Shown here piece after piece: positions 15,278-24,400 of a stretch of DNA of 38,625 bases (positions within the stretch are counted from its first letter, which is position 1; the number at the start of each line of letters is the position of its first letter). The notes beneath the pieces are model-generated. The model was not told the origin of the DNA. It searched no databases and saw nothing but the letters and a program-made list of their open reading frames with translations. The DNA lies in contig JAKAHR010000032.1 of NCBI GenBank assembly GCA_021825365.1, positions 1 to 38,625 on the forward strand, written 5' to 3'. This DNA is from Nitrospirota bacterium. Its GTDB lineage: Bacteria; Nitrospirota; Thermodesulfovibrionia; Thermodesulfovibrionales; UBA6898. The position numbers and the translations under genes are program-made.

Positions 15278-15865
15278 ATGGCGACACGACACAAGGTCCT
15301 TCTTGTCGAGGATTCACCCGCTGTCCAGCAAATTTACCGGAACACCCTCACCATCGACCAGTTCCAGGTCATCACGGCGAACAACGGCATGGAGGCGATC
15401 AAGGCCCTTTCGACGGACAGGCCGGACATCATCCTCCTGGACCTCATGATGCCGGTGATGGACGGATACAAGGTCCTCCAGGTGGTCAAGACCGACCCCA
15501 AGCTCTCCATGATTCCGGTCCTTGTCTTCTCCGCGAAGGGTCAGCCCGAAGAGGTGGAAAAGGCGCTTAGCCTGGGAGCGGCCGGCTACGTTGTCAAGGC
15601 AACGACGAAGCCGAAGGAGGTCATCGAGCGGATCAAGGGGATCCTCGCGAAACAGGAGCCGGCTCCCGGGCACGAGGTCGCCCATTACCGCATTGAGGTG
15701 GTTGAAGGAAGTTATGACACGGCGAAGCTGGCCGCGGACTTCAAGCTGAACGACCTGCGCTGCCCCGCCTGCCGCTCGAAGGTGCTCCTTGACCTCGTCC
15801 CTGACTTCACGCACGGCACCGCGTGGTTCTCAGGGAAGTTCGTCTGCCCCCGCTGCACCAGGTAA
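15278..15865 (+). CDS. CheY-like response regulator with C-terminal zinc-ribbon-like tail
   Basis: This 195-residue protein carries an N-terminal receiver domain (about 5-123) with the acidic pair E11/D12, phosphoacceptor D55 (ILLDLMMPVMDG), the switch S85 and K107. After a short linker comes a tail of about 65 residues with two paired cysteine motifs, CPAC (162-165) and CPRC (190-193), which look like a zinc ribbon or rubredoxin-like knuckle. There is no DNA-binding or enzymatic output domain, so it probably works by protein contact. No histidine kinase is adjacent. The promoter and absence of a ribosome site suggest a leaderless mRNA. The tail is not a domain I can name. Confidence 0.85.
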   Translation: MATRHKVLLVEDSPAVQQIYRNTLTIDQFQVITANNGMEAIKALSTDRPDIILLDLMMPVMDGYKVLQVVKTDPKLSMIPVLVFSAKGQPEEVEKALSLGAAGYVVKATTKPKEVIERIKGILAKQEPAPGHEVAHYRIEVVEGSYDTAKLAADFKLNDLRCPACRSKVLLDLVPDFTHGTAWFSGKFVCPRCTR

Positions 15866-16069
15866 AGCCGCCTGACTGATCTTTTTCCGCTGTTTATGCT
15901 TCGCCCCGGTTGCGGCGGCCCGGAATAATATCAGGGGAAGATGGCGGATTAGTGCTATAATGCAGACAGCATGCGAAGCGATTGCAACGCGCCCTTATTC
16001 TCACCGCACCCTGCCAACCAATCGTCTTGTCCTCTTATTAACCGTCCTCTCCTCGCATAAGGAGTTTAC

Positions 16070-17584
16070 ATGAACATCCTGCTGGTGTATCCGGAATATC
16101 CCGATACCTTCTGGAGTTTTTCGTACGCCCTGAAGTTCACCTCGAAGAAGGCGGCCTACCCGCCGCTCGGCCTGCTGACCGTCGCCGCGCTGCTCCCGCC
16201 TGCATGGAACAAGAGACTCGTGGACATGAATGTCCGGAAGCTGAGGGACAGCGACCTCCTGTGGGCCGACTTTGTCTTTCTCGGAGCGATGTCCGTTCAG
16301 AAGGAATCCGTCAAGTCAGTTCTCAACAGGTGCAGGAAGCTGGCTGTCAGGGTCGTGGCCGGCGGACCCCTGTTCACGAATGACCATGAAGAGTTCGGGG
16401 ACGTTGATTACCTGGTTCTCCATGAGGCGGAGATAACGCTCCGGCCTTTTCTCGATGATCTGAAGGATGGAAGACCGAAACACCTCTACACGTCCACGGA
16501 GAAGGCGGACGTGACGAAGACGCCGATTCCCTTATGGGAACTGATCGACATGCGGCAGTATTCCTCCATGAACATCCAGTATTCCCGGGGCTGCCCCTTT
16601 GACTGCGAATTCTGCAATATCACCTCGCTCTTCGGACGGGTCCCCAGGACAAAGGACAGTGGCCAGCTTATCGCTGAACTCGAGAAGATCTACTCCCTCG
16701 GCTGGAGGGAGGGGGTCTTCTTTGTGGACGACAACTTCATCGGCAACAGGAAGAAGCTCAAGGAGGATATCCTCCCCTCGCTGATCGGATGGATGGAAGA
16801 GCGGAGGCGGCCCTTCTACTTTTCGACCGAGGCCTCGATCAACATGGCCGACGACGAGGACCTCATGCGGATGATGGCGAAGGCGGAGTTCATCACCGTC
16901 TTCATCGGCATCGAGACGCCTCACGAGGAAAGCCTGCTCGAATGCGCCAAGTCGCAGAACAGGAACCGCGACCTCATCGCCAGCGTCAGGAAGATACAGG
17001 ACTTCGGGCTGGAGGTCCAGGCAGGATTCATCGTGGGCTTCGACCGTGACCCTGCCTCGATCTTCGACAGGATGATTACTTTCATCCAGGAGAGCGGGAT
17101 CGTGACCGCCATGGTGGGGCTGCTCAACGCGCCTCGGGGCACAAAGCTCTACGAGCGGCTCGTGACGGAAAACAGGCTGCTGCAGACATCCACCGGCGAC
17201 AATACGGACCTCTCCATGAACTTCATCCCCAAGATGAGCTATGACAAACTCCTGGCGGGCTACCGTCAGATCATCGAGACGATCTACTCCCCGAAGCATT
17301 ATTACACGAGGGTCAAACGCTTTTTGAAGGATTACCGGCCTGTCCAAACGAAGGTGGTGCAGCTGCGATACAGTTACTGGAAGGCCGGTCTAAAGTCCGT
17401 GTTCATCCTGGGGCTGTTCGGAAAGGAGCGGTGCTACTACTGGAGGCTCGTCTTGTGGTCCCTCTTCAGGAGGCCCAGGCTCCTGCCGATGGCGGTCACC
17501 TTTTCGATCTACGGTTTTCATTTCAGGAAGATATTCGAGAGGCACTTCAAGAGGATGGAGAGGGAGAACTGGGGTCAGACATGA
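16070..17584 (+). CDS. B12-binding radical SAM protein (DUF4070 type)
   Basis: This 504-residue enzyme has an N-terminal cobalamin-binding-like Rossmann domain (about 1-140; LLVYPEYPDTFWSF, VVAGGPLFT). A radical SAM barrel (about 165-370) binds [4Fe-4S] through C175, C179 and C182 in YSRGCPFDCEFCNI. A C-terminal DUF4070 region follows (FIPKMSYDKLLAGYRQIIETIY onward), ending in a basic helical tail. The family includes the hopanoid methylase HpnP and many uncharacterised methyltransferases, so the substrate cannot be assigned. AAGGAG lies five nt before the ATG. It has no obvious operon partner; the 204 bp upstream contain no gene. Confidence 0.88.
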   Translation: MNILLVYPEYPDTFWSFSYALKFTSKKAAYPPLGLLTVAALLPPAWNKRLVDMNVRKLRDSDLLWADFVFLGAMSVQKESVKSVLNRCRKLAVRVVAGGPLFTNDHEEFGDVDYLVLHEAEITLRPFLDDLKDGRPKHLYTSTEKADVTKTPIPLWELIDMRQYSSMNIQYSRGCPFDCEFCNITSLFGRVPRTKDSGQLIAELEKIYSLGWREGVFFVDDNFIGNRKKLKEDILPSLIGWMEERRRPFYFSTEASINMADDEDLMRMMAKAEFITVFIGIETPHEESLLECAKSQNRNRDLIASVRKIQDFGLEVQAGFIVGFDRDPASIFDRMITFIQESGIVTAMVGLLNAPRGTKLYERLVTENRLLQTSTGDNTDLSMNFIPKMSYDKLLAGYRQIIETIYSPKHYYTRVKRFLKDYRPVQTKVVQLRYSYWKAGLKSVFILGLFGKERCYYWRLVLWSLFRRPRLLPMAVTFSIYGFHFRKIFERHFKRMERENWGQT

Positions 17585-17647
17585 CCTTTCCGCCGGCGGC
17601 CGGACCGATCCTGGCGGAAATGCCGGGAGGATGGACGTTTGCAGGGG

Positions 17648-18313
17648 CTACAGCAACTGAAGAAATCCGGCAGATAGGGCCTTCAAGGTCTGCAGACCGT
17701 TTCGGGCTTCTTCCGCTCTTTTTTCCTCGCCAGCCGCTCTGACTGTCCGGACGGTACTTCTGAATTCCTCGATGTCCCCATGGGGTACGCCCTTACTTCT
17801 GAGAAAGGCCTCAGCCCTGAAAGAAAAGTCATAGACCTCATTCATTTCGCTTACGACTCTCTTGAAATTCCTCTTCCTGAGCGCCGTTTCCGCTTCAGCA
17901 ACATACTTGTCTATGACCGACAGAATAGGCGGCACTTTGTATGCATAATTGTCCATTATGGCGAAGAACAGTCCCTGTATTCGTATGTAGTGTGCCTCCG
18001 CTTCCGCCATATTCTTTTCCATGAACGCCTTCCGGAGATCAGTCATCATGGCGGAAAAATCCCTGGCTACATCGGCAGAAAGCCTCTCTTTGAGTTCGGG
18101 CAGCATCTTGTTGAACCTCGCGTTAATCCTGTCGGTCTCCTTCAGGGCCTCTTTCCACTTGCCGGCCTTAAACTTTTCCTCCATCTCCGAAAAATCATCA
18201 AAGATCGCATGGAGCTGCTGCGGGGGTAAAGGTTTTGCATGTGCAAGGTCCGCGGCGCACAGGAGACATACCGCAAAGAACAGGACTACTCGTCCCCGAA
18301 AATATCGTTTCAT
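17648..18313 (-). CDS. Periplasmic helical protein of unknown function
   Basis: This 221-residue exported protein has a clear signal peptide (MKRYFRGRVVLFFAVCLLCAADLAHA, cleavage before KPLPP, given here as its parts MKRYFRGRVV and LFFAVCLLCAADLAHA). The mature part is almost wholly helical, with charged amphipathic repeats (MEEKFKAGKWKEALKETDR, MAEAEAHYIRIQGLF, RKRNFKRVVSEMNEVYDFS). It suggests a four-helix bundle similar in outline to cytochrome c-prime or TPR-like sensors, but no haem motif (CxxCH) is present. It ends convergently with the radical SAM gene. I cannot name a family. The ribosome site is weak (GGAACGG). Confidence 0.7.
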   Translation of the reverse strand: MKRYFRGRVVLFFAVCLLCAADLAHAKPLPPQQLHAIFDDFSEMEEKFKAGKWKEALKETDRINARFNKMLPELKERLSADVARDFSAMMTDLRKAFMEKNMAEAEAHYIRIQGLFFAIMDNYAYKVPPILSVIDKYVAEAETALRKRNFKRVVSEMNEVYDFSFRAEAFLRSKGVPHGDIEEFRSTVRTVRAAGEEKRAEEARNGLQTLKALSAGFLQLL

Positions 18314-18458
18314 ACCGTTCCAGACGCCCGTAATCCCCGCACGTTGCCGAAACAGCGCAGTCGGGTTGAAGAGCAGGCCTTTTTCCCTCCGAACATGACG
18401 TTATATATTACATGGAATAGCGCTGGACTGTACATACAATTATCAGGGTGCGTCAGCA

Positions 18459-19832
18459 TCAGTGCGGCAAACCAAAGAGAAAGTACACCAGACACATAAG
18501 GGCGAGCACCACGGCTCCTGCATTAAGCTCCCTGCCCCTGCCTGCGGCCAGTTTCATCAGCGGGTAGACCACCAGCCCCGCCGTAAGGCCATTGGCGATG
18601 TTATAGGTAAACAGCATCATCACCACGGTAGTGAAGGACGGCACGGTCTCGGTCAGGTCCTCGAAGTCTATATGCCGGATGGAGCCGATCATCAGGACTC
18701 CCACGGCGATCAGGGCAGGACCATAGGCGAAACGCAGCTGCTGCAGCGGCTCTATCAACGGGATGAAAAACAGGGAAAAGAAGAAAAGCGCGGCCGTCGC
18801 TATCGCAGCCAGGCCTGTTCGCGCACCCTCACGTATGCCGGTGGCAGACTCGATGTAGGCGCCGCTCGTCGAGGTCCCGATCAGGCCGCTGAACGTGCAG
18901 GTGAGCGCATCCACGAGCATCGGCTTTTCGATCTCCGGAAAGTTGCCCCTGTCATCAAGCATCCCCCCCGCCGCGCCCACGCCGACGAGCGTGCCCATGG
19001 TGTCGAGGAAGCTCATCAGGAACAATGTCAGGAGCACGGGAAGGAAGGACAATCTCAATACGCCGGCGATGTCCAGCTGAAAGGCGACGGGGGCGAGGCT
19101 GTATTCACCGACAAAGGGCGCCGCGATCAGCGCCTTGGGCAGGTGGCCGAACCCCAGGAAGGCGCCCGTCGCCGCTGTCACGGCCATGCCTAACAGGATT
19201 GCTCCTCTGACCCTCCGGTGCAAGAGGACGGCGATCACGATGAATCCGAAGATCGCCAGCAGCACCCGGGGGTCCCGAAAGTTCCCCAGTTTTACGGGTG
19301 CGGCAGGATTCCGCAGCAGGCCCGCGGGGTCCAGTCCGACGGCGGCCGCAGGCATACCGGAAACAAAGCTCGTGACGATGCCGGTCTCGTAGAGGCCGAT
19401 GAATGCAAGGAATAATCCGATGCCTACCGCAAAACTATGCTTCATGGACGTCGAGACGGAGCCTGCAAGCCACGAACGCATCCTAAGCAGGGTGAGGATC
19501 AGAAACAGCAGGCCGGCGATGAATACCGTGCCGAGCCTCTGCTGCCAGCCGATACCCAATGCAGCCAGCCCGAAGGCGATAAAGGCATTCTCTCCCATGT
19601 AGGGAGCGACAGCCAGGGGACGATTTGCCACCAGGCCCATCAGCAGTGAGCCGAAGACAGCGGTCACGATCGTCGCGACGGTGCCCGGACCGACCGGTAT
19701 GCCGGCGCAGGAGAGTATCGCCGGGTTGACCACGATGATATAGGCCATCGTTATAAACGTGGTTGCTCCGCCCAGCAGCTCCGAGCGGATTGTCGAGCCA
19801 CGCTCCCTGATCCTGAACCATTCCTCGATCAT
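18459..19832 (-). CDS. NCS2-family purine permease (AzgA-like)
   Basis: This inner-membrane purine/proton symporter of 457 residues has about 12-14 hydrophobic segments. Diagnostic features are the N-terminal GGATTFITMAYIIVVNPAIL, VAPYMGENAFIAF (where most AzgA members have PGMGLNA), SFLDTMGTLVGVG, and the family signature GLIGTSTSGAYIESATGI, which lies near the substrate site. Adenine, guanine or hypoxanthine is the probable substrate, but the specific base cannot be read from sequence. The ATG at 19832 has GGGGGAGG upstream. It is a single gene transcribed away from the aldo/keto reductase. Confidence 0.88.
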   Translation of the reverse strand: MIEEWFRIRERGSTIRSELLGGATTFITMAYIIVVNPAILSCAGIPVGPGTVATIVTAVFGSLLMGLVANRPLAVAPYMGENAFIAFGLAALGIGWQQRLGTVFIAGLLFLILTLLRMRSWLAGSVSTSMKHSFAVGIGLFLAFIGLYETGIVTSFVSGMPAAAVGLDPAGLLRNPAAPVKLGNFRDPRVLLAIFGFIVIAVLLHRRVRGAILLGMAVTAATGAFLGFGHLPKALIAAPFVGEYSLAPVAFQLDIAGVLRLSFLPVLLTLFLMSFLDTMGTLVGVGAAGGMLDDRGNFPEIEKPMLVDALTCTFSGLIGTSTSGAYIESATGIREGARTGLAAIATAALFFFSLFFIPLIEPLQQLRFAYGPALIAVGVLMIGSIRHIDFEDLTETVPSFTTVVMMLFTYNIANGLTAGLVVYPLMKLAAGRGRELNAGAVVLALMCLVYFLFGLPH

Positions 19833-20038
19833 CTATCCTCCCCCTTCGGTGAAGCCCTTCTTTTATAGCACAGAAGAGGCACAACAGGGAATGACAAATC
19901 AGGGAGACCCGGGGATGACCGGTGGCGAAGATGGCCCTGCTTCCGCGTCCCTCTTCAAAATGCTACACTGTCTGTAACAAAATGATATTGGCGGAGCGGC
20001 CCGGGGGATAGGGGCCGGCCAAAAGGAGCGGTGAACCG

Positions 20039-20992
20039 ATGCAGGCACGCAGACTCGGAAATTCGGACCTCATGATCACGCCGGTAGGCTGCGGGTCGTG
20101 GGCTGTCGGCGGGGCCGGGTGGGAGTACGGATGGGGGCATCAGGATGACGACGATTCGATCGCCGCGATCCGGAGGTCCCTCGAACTCGGGGTGAATTGG
20201 ATCGACACCGCCGCTGTCTACGGCCTGGGACATGGCGAGGAGGTCGTTGCCAGGGCGATGGACGGGTGGAAGGGGCAGAGGCCCCTCGTCTTTACAAAAT
20301 GCGGTCTGACATGGAATACGCGTGGCCTTCTGACTCGGAGGCTCACTGCCGCCTCGGTGCGGAAGGAGTGCGAGGACAGCCTGCGCAGGCTTCGCACGGA
20401 AGCGATCGATCTCTATCAGGTGCACTGGCCTCCCGAGGAGGATTCGGAGATCGAGGAGGGCCTGGCCGCGCTTGCCGGACTTCGGAGGGAAGGCAAGGTG
20501 CGCTGGATCGGGGTCTCAAATTTCGACGTGTCCCGGATGGAGCGCGCCAGGGCGATCGCGGAGGTCACCTCTCTTCAGCCGCCCTACTCCCTCGTGAGGC
20601 GCGGGATCGAGACCGACATATTGCCCTATTGCCGGCATCATTCCATCGGTGTGATCATATACGCCCCAATGGCCTCGGGGCTCCTCACCGGCGCCATGAC
20701 AGCGCAACGCGCCGCCACCCTCCCTGAGGACGACTGGCGGAAACGCAGCCAGGAATTCAATGAGCCGAATCTCTCCCGAAACCTGGTCCTCGTGGAAAGG
20801 CTCCGGGGTGTCGCAGCCCGGCTCGGCCGCACGCCCGGCGAGGTTGCGATCGCCTGGACGCTGAGCAATCCCGCGGTGACGGGGGCGATTGTAGGGGTAC
20901 GAAGCGCACGCCAGGCAGAGGGCGTCATGCGGGCCGCGGAGCTGCGGCTCAGCCCTGAGGATATCGTCGAGATCGAGGGGATACTGCCGTGA
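20039..20992 (+). CDS. Aldo/keto reductase
   Basis: This NAD(P)H-dependent oxidoreductase of 317 residues has the AKR TIM barrel. The catalytic tetrad is complete: D56 and Y61 (NWIDTAAVYG), K87 (LVFTKCG) and H129 (LYQVHWP). GVSNF and the C-terminal cofactor segment AIVGVRSARQAEG are also present. It resembles the YghZ/Tas-like general aldehyde reductases; the substrate is unknown. AAGGAG lies about ten nt before the ATG. The stop codon sits in the loop of a small inverted repeat (CTGCCG-TGA-CGGCAG). Confidence 0.88.
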   Translation: MQARRLGNSDLMITPVGCGSWAVGGAGWEYGWGHQDDDDSIAAIRRSLELGVNWIDTAAVYGLGHGEEVVARAMDGWKGQRPLVFTKCGLTWNTRGLLTRRLTAASVRKECEDSLRRLRTEAIDLYQVHWPPEEDSEIEEGLAALAGLRREGKVRWIGVSNFDVSRMERARAIAEVTSLQPPYSLVRRGIETDILPYCRHHSIGVIIYAPMASGLLTGAMTAQRAATLPEDDWRKRSQEFNEPNLSRNLVLVERLRGVAARLGRTPGEVAIAWTLSNPAVTGAIVGVRSARQAEGVMRAAELRLSPEDIVEIEGILP

Positions 20993-20999
20993 CGGCAGG

Positions 21000-21036
21000 G
21001 TCGTCTTAGGGTCGTCGCTTCCCGACCGGAGACGAC
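21000..21036. terminator. Inverted repeat between convergent genes, possible bidirectional terminator
   Basis: GTCGTCT and AGACGAC form the outer stem, and GGTCG with CGACC the inner stem. No T-run follows in either direction, so termination is only inferred from the position between the convergent aldo/keto reductase and the small minus-strand gene. Confidence 0.35.
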
Positions 21037-21069
21037 AGCCGATGGGTGAATCGCTGCCGCCTGTAGAAA

Positions 21070-21186
21070 CTATTTCTGTCCGCTCTTAGGCTGCTTGTCC
21101 TGCTTGTCTTTCAGTTCGTGTGCCTGTTTCGTCGCCTTCTGTTTCCGCTCCTTGTCTTTGTCCTTCTTGCCGCCTTTGTCTCCCAT
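21070..21186 (-). CDS. Small highly charged protein of 38 residues
   Basis: The ATG at 21186 has AAGGAG about eight nt upstream and encodes MGDKGGKKDKDKERKQKA followed by a further lysine/glutamine-rich stretch to the TAG at 21070. More than half the residues are charged or polar, with no hydrophobic core, so it is probably disordered or nucleic-acid associated. Short proteins beginning MGDKGGKKDK with KQKA motifs are, as I recall, widespread hypothetical proteins in Gram-negative genomes, which supports a real gene. Function unknown. Confidence 0.7.
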   Translation of the reverse strand: MGDKGGKKDKDKERKQKATKQAHELKDKQDKQPKSGQK

Positions 21187-21401
21187 GGTCCGGCTCCTTT
21201 GGTGATGCAGGTCATATTCCCGGGGTCCGGGAACCTGCACTCCTCAAACTGATCCTACCAGAAGTATGGGCCGAAGGCAAGGATAACAGGATAACGGTTG
21301 CCATGCGGCGGTATAGCAGCACCCCTGTTCAGGTGCGTTACCGCCATAGACTCTCCTATCCCGGAAAGGTACTGGCCCCGGTCACACGGGAATAATTTCC
21401 T
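21187..21401. other. Gap after the glucan synthase containing one bulged inverted repeat
   Basis: Between the small charged gene and the end of the glucan synthase gene there is only a long bulged hairpin: GGCGGTA (21307-21313) pairs with TACCGCC (21339-21345), with an inner GCACC/GGTGC-type stem. It lacks a T-run. It could be the 3' end of the glucan synthase transcript. I see no gene. Confidence 0.4.
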
Positions 21402-24400
21402 TCACGATGTCCGGACAGGTATTCTCACCTCGACTGAATGCTCCTGATGGTCGTCAGAGAGCGGAATTGTCCCGTCAGTCTGCTCGATGCCGTCAACGGT
21501 TATACCCGCCGTGCTGCCGTTGTTTGTCTGGAGCACGGTGATATGGTAGACGGTCTCCCTGTACCGGTAATGAATCCTGAACGACTCCCAGTCCGCGGGC
21601 AGGCATGGAACAAAATGCAGTCTGTCCGTTTCAAGACGCAGCCCGAGGAGTGATTCAAGGACAAGCCGGTACATCCATCCTGCAGCTCCGGTGTACCACG
21701 TCCATCCGCCGCGGCCGGTATGCGGAGAGACCGCATATACGTCTGCAGCGACGACGTACGGCTCGACCTTGTACCGTGAGACCCCTTCGGGAGTTCCGGC
21801 ATGGTTTACCGGGTTGATCATCGCAAGCAGTTCCCATGCGCGGCTGCTGTCGCCCAGCGCGGCAAAGGCCATCACCGCCCAGATCGCCGCATGGGTGTAT
21901 TGCCCCCCGTTTTCCCTGACACCCGGAACATAGCCCTTTATATAACCGGGGTTCAGGCCGGATGTATCGAACGGGGGGTCCAGGAGCTGGATCAGGCCGT
22001 GCTCCCGCCGGACGAGAAGCCTGTCCACCGCCTCCATCGCCCTGCGCGTCCGCTCGGCATCGCCCGCGCCGGAGAGGACGGACCAGCTCTGGGCGATGGA
22101 ATCGATCCGGCATTCAGGATTATCCGCTGAGCCCAGCGGAGAACCGTCGTCAAAGTAGGCGCGCAGATACCACTCTCCATCCCAGCCCTTCTCGTCGATG
22201 TCTCCGCGCAGTCGGGCAGCTTCCTCCTGACACCGTCCCGCGAAGGCCGGATCTCCATGCAGACGCGCGATCCCGCGGAACTCGACGAGCACGGCATACA
22301 GGAAGAATCCGAGCCAGACGCTTTCGCCCTTGCCGTGCTCTCCCACCGTGTTCATTCCGTCATTCCAATCTCCCGATCCGATGAGCGGCAGCCCGTGGCC
22401 GCCGCGACCCAGGCTCCGCGCGATAGACCGCACGCAATGGTCGTACAGACTCGCCGTTTCCCCTGACGAGCGGGGAAGATCGTAATACGAGTCCTCGTCC
22501 CTGTTTACCGGGCGGCCCTCGAGGAAACGGACAGGCTCATCCAATACCCCCGTGTCCCCGGTCATCAGGACGTAGCGGCTCGCGGCCAGGGGCAGCCAGA
22601 GGAGATCGTCCGAGCAGTGCGTACGCACGCCGCGCCCGGTCGGGGGATGCCACCAGTGCTGGACATCTCCCTCCCTGAACTGATGTGCCGCGCAGAGGAG
22701 GAGGTGCTCGCGTGCCAGCTGCGGCTCGGAATGGATGAGCGCCATGACATCCTGCAGCTGGTCGCGGAACCCGAAGGCGCCCCCGGGCTGGTAGTATCCG
22801 GACCTCGCCCAGAGACGACAGGCGAGGGTCTGGTACAAGAGCCATCCATTGGCCAGCACATTGACGGACTCGTCAGGTGTTTCCACCTGCACAGCGCCGA
22901 GGGTGTGGTTCCAGTGCTGCCACACCCTTTCAAGCGCCCCGCGGGCAGCGGCAGATCCCCGAAAGCGGCGGACCAGCTGACGGGCATCATGTGCATCCCT
23001 CCCTATGCCGAGCCCGAAGATTACCTCCCGCTCCTGACCGTCTGCCAGATCGAAGGGGACCTGGATAGCGGCGCAGGGGTCCAGGCCAGCCCCTACCCTG
23101 CCGGAGAGCCGGGCACGGGCCATCGCCTCCGGGCTCCCCAGCGCCCCGTTACGGCCGAGGAACTCGGTCCTGTCGCCGCTTACCGAACGGACCGTCTCAT
23201 CCACGTCGAAGAAGGCGGTCCGGTCGGCGAACTCCGTGTTGTACGGGTTCCGGCTGAATAGCGCCCCGGTCTTGGGATCGATTTCGGTGATCACCTGCAT
23301 CGCGGTCTTCGGTCTCAGATCTCCCAGCACCCACTCCACATACCCGGTTGCAGAGAGGCGGCGGGTCCGGCCCGACTCGTTTCTTACCTTCAAGACCGTC
23401 AACTTGACCGATGCTTCCATCGCAACGTAGACCCACATCTCTGATCTGATGCCGCCTTCCGTGTGTTCAAAGACGCTGTACCCGAACCCGTGGCGGGTGA
23501 CATAGTGCATCGCGCCGCCGGCCGGCAGGGGAGTGGGAGACCAGAAATGGCCGCTCTCTTCATCGCGGAGGTAAAAGGCCTCCCCTCCGGGATCGCTTAC
23601 CGGATCGTTATGCCAGGGGGTAAGGCGGAACTCATGCGCGTTCTCTCCCCAGGTGCAGGCTGATCCGCTCTCGGAAATAACCGTGCCGAAGTGAGGGTTG
23701 GCGATAACATTCACCCACGGCGCCGGCGTCACCTGTCCCTGCGAGGTCGTGATGATGTACTCGCGGCCGTCGGGAGTGAATCCCCCGAGGCCATTGAAGA
23801 ACAGCAGATCGCTGCGGGCGATCGCGGCGTCAGGTGCGGCTTCGGGTAAAGGGCCACGGGCAGGCGCAAGGAGCGGCACCGCAAGCGCGCCCACACCGCG
23901 TCGGGTGATCTGCTCCTCCAGCGGGCCCAGGCTGTCGGTGATGACGGCGCGGCTGACCGTCTGGAGCAGGATGCGGTCTTCGTCCGAGATCTGGTCAACG
24001 GGTCTGACGAAGATGCCGCCCGGACGCTCGGCAACATTCACCTCGCCGCCCGCCGCGATGAGTCCCATGATCTGCTCCTGAAGAAGCTGCCGGTACCCTG
24101 CGTGGTCCTCGTTCCAGATCACCAGGTCCACGGCCAGGCCCTTGAGCCGCCAGTATGCATGTGCCTGTATGAGCTGCCGCACCAGGTCGAGGTTGGCGGG
24201 ATCTTCGATCCGCAGCAGCACGATCGGCAGGTCGCCGGAAATGGAGTAGCCCCACAGGCCGGATTGCCCGCGGCGGTTCCTGATAAGAACGCCGGGGTCT
24301 GCGCGCAGCGAAGGATTGGCATAGAGGACGGAGCCGGCCAGGCGGCCGTAGAGTTGCGCATCGGTCTCGGTGGCGTTGATCTGCCGCAGGAGCACCTGAC

